Position numbers and translations under genes: made by a program
Notes under the pieces: model-generated
The model's database searches: none
What the model saw: the letters and a program-made list of their open reading frames with translations, nothing else
Told to the model about the DNA's origin: nothing
Shown: positions 8,277-18,160 of the stretch, piece by piece
Position numbering within the stretch: position 1 is the first letter of the stretch
Layout of the letters: each line of letters begins with the position of its first letter
Source of the DNA: Micromonospora rifamycinica
Lineage (GTDB): Bacteria; Actinomycetota; Actinomycetes; Mycobacteriales; Micromonosporaceae
Assembly (NCBI RefSeq): GCF_900090265.1
Contig: NZ_LT607752.1
Location: 1,116,001-1,180,000, forward strand
DNA: 64,000 nt
Direction of reading: 5' to 3'

Positions 8277-9539
8277 GTGAACACAGAGAAGCTCGTCGTC
8301 ATCGGTCAGGGATACGTCGGACTGCCGCTGGCCATGCGCGCCGTCGAGGCCGGGCTGGACGTGGTCGGGCTGGACGTCGACGCCGACCGGATCAAGCGGC
8401 TCGCCTCCGGTGAGTCGTTCGTCGAGGACATCCCGGCCGACCGGCTCGGCCGCGCGCTGGCCAGCGGCCGGTACCGGCCGAGCACCGAGTACCCGGACGC
8501 CGAGGGCTTCGACATCTGCGTCATCACCGTCCCCACCCCGCTGCGCGAGGGTGCCCCCGATCTGAGCTACGTCGAGCAGGCCGGCACCGCCGTCGGCCCG
8601 TACGTCCGGCCCGGCTGCACCGTGGTGCTGGAGTCGACCACCTACCCGGGCACCACCGAGGACCTGCTCCGGCCGTTGCTGGAGGCGGCGAGCGGACTGC
8701 GCAGCCCGGGTGACTTCCACCTCGGCTACAGCCCGGAGCGGATCGACCCGGGCAACCCCACCTGGCGGCTGGAGAACACCCCGAAGGTGGTGTCCGGGGT
8801 CGACGCGGCGTCGCTGGCCCGGGTGGACGGCTTCTACCGCCGGCTGGTCGAGCGGACCGTGCCGGTCGACTCCACCCGGGTCGCCGAGCTGACCAAGCTG
8901 ATCGAGAACACCTTCCGCCAGGTCAACATCGCGCTGATCAACGAGCTGGCGATGGCCTCCCATCACCTCGGCATCGACGCCTGGCAGGCCATCGAGGCCG
9001 CGTCGTCCAAGCCGTTCGGGTTCATGCCGTTCCGCCCCGGGCCGGGCGTCGGCGGGCACTGCCTGCCGATCGACCCCTGCTACCTGTCCTGGCAGGTCAA
9101 GCGCACCCTGGGTCGGCCGTTCCGGTTCATCGAGCTGGCCGACGACATCAACCACCAGATGCCCGAGCACGTGACCCAGCGGGTGATGGCCGGGTTGAAC
9201 CGGATCGGCCGGCCGGTCAATGGTGCCCGGTTGCTGCTGCTCGGGCTCGCGTACAAGAAGAACACCGGCGACATGCGCGACTCGCCCGCGGTGGACGTGG
9301 CCCGACGGTTGCAGGCGCTCGGCGCGGACGTGCACGCGGTGGAGCCGTACGCCGCGCCGCAGCACATCCCGGGCGGGGTGGTGGTGGTCGACCTGACCGC
9401 CCGGGAGGTCGCGGCGGCGGACGCGGTGGTGCTGGTGACCGACCACGACAGCTTCGACTACGACCTGGTCACCCGGCACGCCCGGTACGTCTTCGACACC
9501 CGGGACCGGTGCCGGGGCGAGATGGTGGAACGGCTCTGA
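8277..9539 (+). CDS. UDP-N-acetylhexosamine / UDP-glucose 6-dehydrogenase family
   Basis: A 420-residue NAD-dependent nucleotide-sugar dehydrogenase that makes a UDP-hexuronate for envelope polysaccharide. It has an N-terminal NAD-binding VIGQGYVGLPLA (8-19) and TKLIEN (K207, N211). The thiolate motif GVGGHCLPIDP carries catalytic C262, and the C-terminal UDP-binding domain has GLAYKKNTGDMRDSP. The sequence is closer to the WecC/WbpA (UDP-ManNAc/GlcNAc) branch than to Ugd, but the substrate is not certain. GTG start. It stands alone with no glycosyltransferases next to it. Confidence 0.88.
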   Translation: MNTEKLVVIGQGYVGLPLAMRAVEAGLDVVGLDVDADRIKRLASGESFVEDIPADRLGRALASGRYRPSTEYPDAEGFDICVITVPTPLREGAPDLSYVEQAGTAVGPYVRPGCTVVLESTTYPGTTEDLLRPLLEAASGLRSPGDFHLGYSPERIDPGNPTWRLENTPKVVSGVDAASLARVDGFYRRLVERTVPVDSTRVAELTKLIENTFRQVNIALINELAMASHHLGIDAWQAIEAASSKPFGFMPFRPGPGVGGHCLPIDPCYLSWQVKRTLGRPFRFIELADDINHQMPEHVTQRVMAGLNRIGRPVNGARLLLLGLAYKKNTGDMRDSPAVDVARRLQALGADVHAVEPYAAPQHIPGGVVVVDLTAREVAAADAVVLVTDHDSFDYDLVTRHARYVFDTRDRCRGEMVERL

Positions 9540-9547
9540 CCACTCTC

Positions 9548-9579
9548 CGCCGGCCGGCGTGGCGTGACCCCGGCCGGCG
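9548..9579. terminator. Bidirectional terminator hairpin
   Basis: Arms CGCCGGCCGG and CCGGCCGGCG (10 bp, 12-nt loop) lie in the 54-bp gap between two convergent genes. Confidence 0.65.
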
Positions 9580-9593
9580 GCCCGCGGCCGGGA

Positions 9594-12068
9594 TCACTCC
9601 ACGCCGAGCGCCTCGACCACCGGCCGGGACAGCGCCCGCCGGGCGGGCAGCACCGAGGCGGCCAGCGCGGCGAGCACCGCCACGACCAGGATCAGCCCGA
9701 GCCGCCCCCAGGGCAGCACCAGCGTGAAGCCCCCGCCCAGCCGGGCCACGAAGGCCACCGTCCCGGCGCTGACGGCCACCCCCAGCGCGGTGCCGAGCAG
9801 CGCGCCGACCAGCGCGGTCAGCACCGCCTCGACGGCCAGCAGCAGGCGCATCCGGCCCCGGGACAGCCCCACCGCGCGCAGCACGGCGTTCTCCCGGGTC
9901 CGCTCGACCACCGAGAGGCTGAGCGTGTTCGCGACGCCGACCAGGGCGATCACCACGGCCAGGCCGAGCAGCGCGGTGACGAAGGCGAGCAGCATGTCCA
10001 CTGTGCCGGTGAGCGACTTCTTGTAGGCCGCCTGGTCCAGCAGGTTCACCGTGGGATACCGGGCGAGCACCGTCACGACGGCGGCGCGGGCCTGTGCGGC
10101 GGACACCCCTTCCGCCGGGTCGACCTCGACCAGGTGGCCGCGTTCACCGGGGTAGAGTGCGGTGAACGTGGCGTCGGCCAGGTCGACCACGTGCCCGGCG
10201 GGCACCCCGGGCGAGGTCGGGCCGTCGGCGGTGACCACGGCGGCCACCCGGAACGCACGCCCGGCGACGGTGACCGTCGAGCCCGCCCGCCATCCCCGGG
10301 CGGCGGCCAGTTCGCGGTGCACCAGCACCGACCCCGGCCCCAGGTCCGCGACGTCCCCGGCGTCCACCCCGGCGAGGGTACGCCGCACCAGCGCCGGATG
10401 CGCCGAGCGCACCTCGACACCGTCGACGACCCGGCTGCGCTGCTCGTGCACCACCCCCACCTCGGGCCGGGCGGCCAGCTCACCGGCGAGCCGGGCGGGC
10501 AGCTCACCCCCGAGGCCGGTGACCACGTAGTCCACGCCGATCCGGGCGTCGACCCCGCGCTCGATGCCCACCTTGACGCTGCCCGCGCCGACCACGAACG
10601 CCGAGACCAGCCCGATGCCGATCACCAGGGCGGTGGCGGTGGCCGACACCCGACGCGGGTTGCGGGCCGCGTTGGCCACGGCGAGCGCGCCGGTGGCCCC
10701 CAGCACCGGCCGCAACGGCAGGCCCAGCACCCGCACCAGCGCCGGCACCAACCACGGGCCGAACAGGACGATGCCGAAGAAGGTCAGCACCCCGCCCACG
10801 GCGACCAGGGCGATCTGGCCGACCGCGGCGGCCCCGGCCAGCGCGGCGAGGCCGGCGACACCGACCAGCGCGCCGACGGTCAACCGGATCCGCCCGGCGC
10901 CCCGGGCCGGCTGACCGGCGGCGGCGGTGAGGGCGGCTATCGGCGGCACCCGGGTGCCCTGCCAGGCGGGCAGCAGCGCGGACCCGACCGTGACCAGGGT
11001 GCCGAGCAGCAGGCTGAGCCCGATGGTCCGGGCGGTCAGCGTCAGGCCGTCGGAGACCGGCAGGTCGAGCCGGGGGGCCAGGGCCGCCGCCCCGGCGGCC
11101 AGCCCACCGCCGAGCGTCACCCCGAGCGCCGAGCCGACCAGGCCCAGCAGCACCGCCTCCAGCACCGCGGCCCGGAAGACCTGCCCCCGGCGGGCCCCCA
11201 CCAGCCGCAGCAGCGCGGTCCGCCGGGCCCGCTGGGCGAGCACGATGGCGAACGTGTTGGCGATGACGAACCCGGCCACCACCACCGCCACCGCGGCGAA
11301 GAGGAGCAGCACCAGCCGGAACTGGTCGAGGTCACGCACCGCGTCCTCGACGGCCTCGTCGAGGATCCGCTGACGCGACTTCACCGTGGCGTCCCCGCCG
11401 ACCACCGCGGTCACCCGGTCGGCCAGGGTCGCCCCGGGCACCCCCGGCACGCCGGCCACCATGATCCGGCCGTAGCCCGGTTCCCCGCTGGCCGCCAACG
11501 CGTCCGCGCCGACCAGCCCGACGAACGGTCCACCGACGTCCCGGCTGGTGCCGGCCACGTCGACCGTGCCGACCAGCGTGTACGGGCGGGCCGCGCCGGT
11601 GGCGCCGCCGACGCCGACCTCGCCGCCGAGCACGAAGCCCTCCTCGGCGACCGTGGGCGCGTCGAGGACCACCTCGCCGGGACGGTCGGGCAGCCGGCCG
11701 GCGACCACGTCGTAGGAGCGCAGCGCGGGTTCGGTGGGGATCGCGGCGAGCAACCCGACGCCGAGCACCGGACGGCCGTCGACGCCGACCACTCCGGCGG
11801 TGGTGGTCAGCTCACCGGCCGCCGCGGTCACCCCGTCGACCGTGCGGACCCGGTCTACCAGGGACGGCGGCAGGGCGGTCCGGCCGGCGTACACGCCCAG
11901 GTCGGTGTGCCGGTCGAAGGTGCCGGCCCGCTCGTACGCGCCGGCACGCATGCCGTCGGTGAGCATCAGCGTGCCGGCGAGGAAGGCGACACCGAGCACG
12001 ATCGCCACCGAGGAGAGCAGCAGCCGCAGGGCGTCGGCGCGCAGCGTACGCAGGGTCAGTCGCCGCAT
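9594..12068 (-). CDS. FtsX-type ABC transporter permease
   Basis: An 824-residue integral membrane protein built from two FtsX/MacB-like units. An N-terminal helix (ALRLLLSSVAIVLGVAFLAG) is followed by a periplasmic-core-like region, then three-helix FtsX domains in the middle (LVLLLFAAVAVVVAGFVIAN...) and again at the C-terminus (AFVTALLGLAVVIALVGVAN...). Such proteins usually work with a LolD/MacB-like ATPase in lipid, lipoprotein or antimicrobial-peptide handling. No ATPase gene adjoins it. The start is the ATG at 12068 (GTG 12077 is possible); no clear ribosome binding site. It lies downstream of a two-component pair on the same strand. Confidence 0.88.
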   Translation of the reverse strand: MRRLTLRTLRADALRLLLSSVAIVLGVAFLAGTLMLTDGMRAGAYERAGTFDRHTDLGVYAGRTALPPSLVDRVRTVDGVTAAAGELTTTAGVVGVDGRPVLGVGLLAAIPTEPALRSYDVVAGRLPDRPGEVVLDAPTVAEEGFVLGGEVGVGGATGAARPYTLVGTVDVAGTSRDVGGPFVGLVGADALAASGEPGYGRIMVAGVPGVPGATLADRVTAVVGGDATVKSRQRILDEAVEDAVRDLDQFRLVLLLFAAVAVVVAGFVIANTFAIVLAQRARRTALLRLVGARRGQVFRAAVLEAVLLGLVGSALGVTLGGGLAAGAAALAPRLDLPVSDGLTLTARTIGLSLLLGTLVTVGSALLPAWQGTRVPPIAALTAAAGQPARGAGRIRLTVGALVGVAGLAALAGAAAVGQIALVAVGGVLTFFGIVLFGPWLVPALVRVLGLPLRPVLGATGALAVANAARNPRRVSATATALVIGIGLVSAFVVGAGSVKVGIERGVDARIGVDYVVTGLGGELPARLAGELAARPEVGVVHEQRSRVVDGVEVRSAHPALVRRTLAGVDAGDVADLGPGSVLVHRELAAARGWRAGSTVTVAGRAFRVAAVVTADGPTSPGVPAGHVVDLADATFTALYPGERGHLVEVDPAEGVSAAQARAAVVTVLARYPTVNLLDQAAYKKSLTGTVDMLLAFVTALLGLAVVIALVGVANTLSLSVVERTRENAVLRAVGLSRGRMRLLLAVEAVLTALVGALLGTALGVAVSAGTVAFVARLGGGFTLVLPWGRLGLILVVAVLAALAASVLPARRALSRPVVEALGVE

Positions 12069-12359
12069 CGCGGTCACCGCCGACCGGTGGCGGGAACCGT
12101 GACCGCGACGGACCGGCCGGGCGCCCGGGGGTCGGCGGCGGGCGGGACCGGCGCGCGGCGGCCGGCAGGGGTGACGGGAACGGACATCGGGACTCCCGGG
12201 CGACGGAATGCGGGTCGCCTCCGACGCTAGGCAGCGCCGGACCGGCCCGCGTCCACCCGGACGCTCGGGCCGGCTGCGCCGTAGGTCGTCCCCGACCGGG
12301 GCGACCCGTACGACCCGGGTCGCACCCGGGCTCAGCGACCCTGTCGCCCCCGAGCCAGC

Positions 12360-12407
12360 CGGCCCTGGTCGTACCCGGCTCAGCGGCCCTGGTCGCACCC
12401 GGTTCAG
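12360..12407 (-). repeat. 24-bp tandem repeat at the response-regulator 3' end
   Basis: Two near-identical 24-bp units (CGGCCCTGGTCG, then TACCCGGCTCAG or CACCCGGTTCAG). A decayed third copy lies at about 12337-12359. The last unit runs into the stop codon of the response regulator. The rest of the 12069-12403 gap shows no gene. Confidence 0.65.
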
Positions 12408-13069
12408 CCGCCGGGGGTGACCAGACCGCTCTCGTACGCCAGGACCACCACCTGGACCCGGTCGCGGAGCTGGAGCTTGGCCAGGATCCGGCCGACGTGG
12501 GTCTTCACGGTCGCCTCGGCGACGTGCACCCGGGCGGCGATCTCGGCGTTGGCCAGGCCCTGGGCGACCAGTAGCAGGATCTCCCGTTCCCGGTCGGTGA
12601 GCTGGGCCAGTCGCGGATCCTCGGCGGGGGCGGGACCGAGCCGGTCGGCGAACCGGTCCAGCAGCCGGCGGGTGATCGACGGGGCGACCACCGAGTCCCC
12701 CTCGGCGACCACCCGGATGGCGGCCAGCAGCTCCTCCGGGGGCACGTTCTTGAGCAGGAAGCCGCTGGCTCCGGCACGGAGCGCGGCGAACGCGTCGGCC
12801 TCGGTGTCGAAGGTGGTGAGCACCAGCACCCGGGGCCGGCCGTCGGTGGGGGCGGCGCAGATCCGGCGGGTCGCCTCCACCCCGTCCATGGTCGGCATCC
12901 GCAGGTCCATCACCACCACGTCGGCCTCGACCGTCGCCAGCACCCGCAGCGCGTCCGCGCCGTCGATCGCCTCGCCGACGACCTCCAGGTCAGGTTGGGA
13001 GTCCAGCACCATCTTGAAGCCGGCCCGGACCAGCGCCTGGTCGTCCACGATCACCACTCGTACGGTCAT
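12404..13069 (-). CDS. NarL/LuxR-family response regulator
   Basis: 221 residues. The receiver domain has the acidic pocket IVDDQ (8-12) and phospho-acceptor D55 in VMDLRMP. The C-terminal LuxR-type helix-turn-helix begins LTDREREILLLVAQG and contains AEATVKTHVGRILAKL. Its ATG at 13069 overlaps the kinase stop as ATGA, so the two are co-translated. The target is unknown; the permease downstream is a candidate. Confidence 0.94.
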   Translation of the reverse strand: MTVRVVIVDDQALVRAGFKMVLDSQPDLEVVGEAIDGADALRVLATVEADVVVMDLRMPTMDGVEATRRICAAPTDGRPRVLVLTTFDTEADAFAALRAGASGFLLKNVPPEELLAAIRVVAEGDSVVAPSITRRLLDRFADRLGPAPAEDPRLAQLTDREREILLLVAQGLANAEIAARVHVAEATVKTHVGRILAKLQLRDRVQVVVLAYESGLVTPGG

Positions 13070-14295
13070 GCCGCGATCACCTCCGGGTCCGGGGTCGACG
13101 GTAGCGGCAGCCGGACCTCGACCTGCCACCCGCCACCGCTGCGCGGGCCGGCGACCAGCCGACCGTCGTACACCCCGACCCGTTCGCGCATCCCGACCAG
13201 GCCGTGGCCGCCGGAGGGGGCCGGACGGACCGGGGTACGCCCGCGCCCGTCGTCGGTCACCCGGACCACCAGGTCGTCCTCGACACCGAGCCCGACCGTG
13301 ACGTCCGCGCCGACGCCGGCGTGCTTGAGGGCGTTGGTGAGGGCCTCCTGCACCACCCGGTAGACGGTCAGGTCGAGCCCGGGGGGCAGGGTGGCCGGCA
13401 CGTCCTCGGCCCGGTAGCGGACCCGCAGGCCGGCGTCGCGGAACCGGCCCACCAGCGCGGGCAGCTCGGCGACGGTGGCGCGGCGGCGTTCCGGGTCGCC
13501 GGTGGGGGCGGTCGCGTCGGGGTCGGTCGCCGGCTCCGGCGGCTGGGGTTCCCGCAGTACGTCGACCAGCCGCCGCATCTCCTCCAGCGCCTGCCGTCCG
13601 GTGTCGGCGACCACCTTGACCGCGTGCCGGGCGGTCTCCGGATCCCGGTCGAACAGCAGCCGTGCCCCGTCGGCCTGGACGATCATCACGGCCATGCTGT
13701 GCGCCACCACGTCGTGCAGCTCGCGGGCGATCCGGGCCCGTTCGCCGACCACCGCCGCGCGGGCCTCCGCCTCGCGCTCCCGCTCCAGGGTGGCGGCCCG
13801 TTCCTCCAGGCTGAGCACGTAGAGGCGGCGGGTGCGGACGTTCAGCGCGGCCAGCCACACCCCGCCGGTGACCAGCCCGAAGTAGATCGCGGTGGCCCAC
13901 CAGACGACGTTGGCCCCGGCCTGCGAGGCGGCCAGCAGCACCCCGACGGCGGCCACCGCCCCGGCCAGCACCCCGTCGCGCAGCCGGTCGGCGTACTTGA
14001 CCACGCTGTAGAGGGCGATCAGCACGGCGAGGTCGTAGGGCAGTGGACCCCAGCCGGCGAGCACCTGGATCAGCGCCAGCCCGGCCACCACCGTCGCGAC
14101 CAGTGACGGGTGGCCGCGGCGGAACAGCAGGGCTACCGCCATGGCGAGGCCGACCAGGGCGACCGCCCAGCCACCGGGCACGGCCGACGTCGCGGGTTGG
14201 GCCGCCGTGACCAGGATGGAGAGCACCACCAGGGCGCTGACGCCGACGTCGAAGGCGACGCCGCGCAGCGGGCGGCCAAAGAGGGTACGGCTCAC
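13066..14295 (-). CDS. Sensor histidine kinase (HisKA_3 type)
   Basis: About 409 residues. Several membrane helices fill the first 160 residues, with almost no external sensor loop (intramembrane-sensing style). A coiled segment (SLEERAATLEREREAEARAA) precedes the dimerisation domain with ARELHDVVAHS, in which the His is phosphorylated. A HATPase domain follows with a Gly-rich GGHGLVGMRERV motif. The GTG start at 14295 is the best in-frame choice before the first membrane helix. Upstream DNA is a G-rich tandem repeat. Confidence 0.9.
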   Translation of the reverse strand: MSRTLFGRPLRGVAFDVGVSALVVLSILVTAAQPATSAVPGGWAVALVGLAMAVALLFRRGHPSLVATVVAGLALIQVLAGWGPLPYDLAVLIALYSVVKYADRLRDGVLAGAVAAVGVLLAASQAGANVVWWATAIYFGLVTGGVWLAALNVRTRRLYVLSLEERAATLEREREAEARAAVVGERARIARELHDVVAHSMAVMIVQADGARLLFDRDPETARHAVKVVADTGRQALEEMRRLVDVLREPQPPEPATDPDATAPTGDPERRRATVAELPALVGRFRDAGLRVRYRAEDVPATLPPGLDLTVYRVVQEALTNALKHAGVGADVTVGLGVEDDLVVRVTDDGRGRTPVRPAPSGGHGLVGMRERVGVYDGRLVAGPRSGGGWQVEVRLPLPSTPDPEVIAA

Positions 14296-14337
14296 GGTGA
14301 CCGAGCGTAGTGCCCCGGCCCGGACGGCTGCCCCCGC

Positions 14338-14455
14338 TCGGCGGGTCCGACGCTCGGCGGGTCCGACGCTCGGCGGGTCCGGTCGGGGCGGCGGGTCCGG
14401 TCGGGGCGGCGGGTCCGGTCGGGGCGGGGGGTCCGGTCGGGGCGGCGGTCGACGC
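14338..14455. repeat. G-rich 16-18-bp tandem repeat
   Basis: Units of the form CGGCGGGTCCGACGCT (2 copies), then GGCGGGTCCGGTCGGGGC (about 4 copies). It lies between the DUF305 gene stop and the histidine-kinase start, both on the minus strand. Many closely spaced G runs could form quadruplexes. Confidence 0.75.
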
Positions 14456-14479
14456 GGAGCGGGCCGGGCCGGTCGCCGG

Positions 14480-15157
14480 TCAGACCAGCTCGCGCAGCCG
14501 GGCGATCTCCACGGCCTGTTCGGTCGCGACCGCGTTGGCGAACTCGTTGAGCTGCTGGTCGGCACCGGCGGAGAGCAGTTCGGTGGCCATCGCCACCGCG
14601 CCCTCGTGGTGGGCCGTCATCAGCTGGACGAAGAGCCGGTCGAAGGCCGTCCCCCGGGCGTCGGTGAGTTGCCGGATCGCCGCGGGTGACGGCATGCCGC
14701 GCATCCCGCCGTGGTCGTGGCCGGGTTCGTCGGCGGGCAGGCCCCGGGTGTCGAGCCAGCCGCGCAGCAGCCCGATCTCCGGGCCCTGCGCGCCCCGGAT
14801 CCGGGCGGCGATCGCCTTGACCTGCACGCTGGCGGCCCGCTCGGGGGCCAGCTCGGCCATCTGGAGGGCCTGCTGATGGTGCGGGATCATCATCCGGACG
14901 AACCAGACGTCGGGGGTGTTGTACCGGGGCGGGCCGGCGTCACGGGCCTGCTGCGCGGGCCGGGTCACGGCGGGCTCGCCCGGCCGGCCGGGCACGATCA
15001 CCGCGGGGGCGTCGGTGGGGAGGGTGGGCGTCGGGGCGGCCGGGCGGCCCGCCGCCGGCTCCGGCCGGTCCTCCGGGCGCAGGGCGAGCCCGATCGACAG
15101 CAGAACGGCGACGGCGGCTGTGACGGCGAGCAGGATCCGTCCACGTCGGCCGGTCAT
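14480..15157 (-). CDS. DUF305 family secreted/anchored protein
   Basis: 225 residues. An N-terminal signal or anchor helix (RGRILLAVTAAVAVLLSIGLAL) is followed by a Pro-rich linker and a ferritin-like DUF305 helical domain. Its two histidine-pair motifs are MIPHHQQALQMAE and MTAHHEGAVAMA, and HDHGGM lies between them. The His/Met content suggests metal (copper) binding; the function is not established. The start is the ATG at 15157 behind GAGGGGG. It is divergent from an LVIVD-repeat gene across 138 bp that holds a CRP-like site. Confidence 0.88.
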   Translation of the reverse strand: MTGRRGRILLAVTAAVAVLLSIGLALRPEDRPEPAAGRPAAPTPTLPTDAPAVIVPGRPGEPAVTRPAQQARDAGPPRYNTPDVWFVRMMIPHHQQALQMAELAPERAASVQVKAIAARIRGAQGPEIGLLRGWLDTRGLPADEPGHDHGGMRGMPSPAAIRQLTDARGTAFDRLFVQLMTAHHEGAVAMATELLSAGADQQLNEFANAVATEQAVEIARLRELV

Positions 15158-15215
15158 GCGGCTCCCCCTCCGGTCGAGGTCGCCGCGATCGTATCCATTT
15201 ACCATCACGATTATA

Positions 15216-15231
15216 TGTGACGTGAATCACA
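15216..15231. promoter_or_regulatory. CRP/FNR-family operator
   Basis: TGTGACGTGAATCACA matches TGTGA-N6-TCACA exactly, the binding pattern of CRP-type regulators (Crp/GlxR in actinobacteria). It sits in an unusually AT-rich patch between the divergent DUF305 and LVIVD genes and could control both. Confidence 0.7.
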
Positions 15232-15295
15232 TCGACAGACTTCATTGACGCGTAAGGTATTCGGCACGCGTCGTCCCCTTTGAAGGGTTCTGCCG

Positions 15296-16750
<1,455 letters not shown>

Positions 16751-16757
16751 CCCGGCA

Positions 16758-16796
16758 GCCCGGACGGCCCGGCCACCACGGTCGGGCCGTTCGGGC
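16758..16796 (+). terminator. Terminator after the LVIVD gene
   Basis: 17-bp stem with two mismatches and a 5-nt loop, starting 8 bases after the stop codon. Confidence 0.65.
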
Positions 16797-16840
16797 GGTC
16801 CGGCGGCGGACCCGCGCCGGCTGTGCGAGGATCAGGCGCC

Positions 16841-18067
16841 GTGACACCTGCCGGCGGCCCGCCGCCCGTACCGACCGACCGCCCCCGCCGTCCACGGCTG
16901 CACCCGCTGGACCAGGTGGCGATCGGGCTGGCCCTGGCCGGCCTGGGCGCGGTGCTCACCGGCCTGCTCCCCCGGGCCGACGCCGCGGCGACGCTGCACC
17001 GCGTCCTGCCGCTGCTGCTCTTCCTCGGCGCGGTGGTGGTGCTCGCCGAGCTGACCGCCGTCGCCGGGGTGTTCGACGTGCTGGCCACCCGGCTGGCGAT
17101 CGCCGCCCGGGGCAGCTTCGCCGCGCTGTTCCTGCTCTGCGTCGGGTTCGCCGCGCTCACCACCATCACCCTCAACCTGGACACCACCGCGGTGCTGCTC
17201 ACGCCGGTGATGATCGCGCTGGCCCGTAAGCTGGGCACCGCCCCGGGGCCGCTGGCGATGACCACCGTCTGGCTGGCCAACACCGCCAGCCTGCTGCTGC
17301 CGGTGTCGAACCTCACCAATCTGCTCGCCGCCGACCGGGTCGACCTGACCCCGGCGGCGTACGCGGCCAGGATGGCGTTACCGCAGCTCGCGGCGATCGG
17401 GGTGACCATGGCGGGGCTGTGGTTCTGGCACTGGCGGCGGGGTCGGCGCGACGCGGACCGGTTCGCCCCGCCCACGCCGCACCGGCCCGAGGACCGGCTG
17501 CTGTTCGGCACGGCGGTCGCCGGATGCCTGCTGCTCGTCGCCGGCATCCTGGCCGGGGTGGAGATCGGCGTCGCCGCCGCCGTCGCCGCCGGGCTGGTGG
17601 TGCTCGGCTTCGCGGTCCGCTCCCGGCGGACCCTGCGCCCGGCGCTGCTGCCCTGGCGGCTGCTGGTCTTCGTGACCGGCCTGTTCCTGGTCGTGCAGAC
17701 CCTCGGCCGGCACGGGCTGGACGACCTGGTGTCGGTGCTGCTCGGCGAGGCCGGGGGCACGGTGGGGGCGCTGCGGGCCGGGGGCACCGGCGCGTTCCTG
17801 GCCAACCTGGTCAACAACCTGCCCGCCTACCTGGCCGGCGAGGCGGTCCTCCCACCCGGCGACGAGACCCGGCTGCTGGCCCTGCTGATCGGCACCAACG
17901 TCGGCCCGCTGGCGGTGCCGTGGGCCTCGCTGGCCACCCTGCTGTGGTACGAGCGCTGCCGGGCCGCCGGGGTGACCGTGCCGCTGGGCCGGTTCGTGGC
18001 GACCAGCGCGGTGGTCGCGGTGCTCGCCACGCTGGCCGCGGTGCTGGCCCTGCTGGTGGCCGGCTGA
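16841..18067 (+). CDS. SLC13/ArsB/NhaD-like membrane carrier
   Basis: About 408 residues with some 10-12 hydrophobic helices. It has the ion-transporter-superfamily hairpin signatures TLNLDTTAVLLTPVMIALA and NTASLLLPVSNLTNLL in the first half, and LVNNLPAYLA with GTNVGPLAVPWASLATLLW in the second. This two-fold pattern is that of ArsB/NhaD carriers (arsenite or Na+/H+ exchange); the substrate is unknown and no ars genes are nearby. Start taken as GTG 16841; GTG 16823 is also possible. Confidence 0.82.
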   Translation: MTPAGGPPPVPTDRPRRPRLHPLDQVAIGLALAGLGAVLTGLLPRADAAATLHRVLPLLLFLGAVVVLAELTAVAGVFDVLATRLAIAARGSFAALFLLCVGFAALTTITLNLDTTAVLLTPVMIALARKLGTAPGPLAMTTVWLANTASLLLPVSNLTNLLAADRVDLTPAAYAARMALPQLAAIGVTMAGLWFWHWRRGRRDADRFAPPTPHRPEDRLLFGTAVAGCLLLVAGILAGVEIGVAAAVAAGLVVLGFAVRSRRTLRPALLPWRLLVFVTGLFLVVQTLGRHGLDDLVSVLLGEAGGTVGALRAGGTGAFLANLVNNLPAYLAGEAVLPPGDETRLLALLIGTNVGPLAVPWASLATLLWYERCRAAGVTVPLGRFVATSAVVAVLATLAAVLALLVAG

Positions 18068-18160
18068 CCGCCGGCGGGAGCGCCCACGGCACCCCAGGGC
18101 CGGTCCCACCCCGGAGGGCGTGCCAGGGCCGGTCCGCGCGGCGGGTTGCCGGGGACGGCC

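Noticed and set aside
9564..12230. Very long plus-strand open frame opposite the FtsX permease gene
   Set aside because: His/Gly/Arg/Pro-rich shadow of the permease gene; no domain, no ribosome binding site. GC-rich third positions keep antisense frames open.
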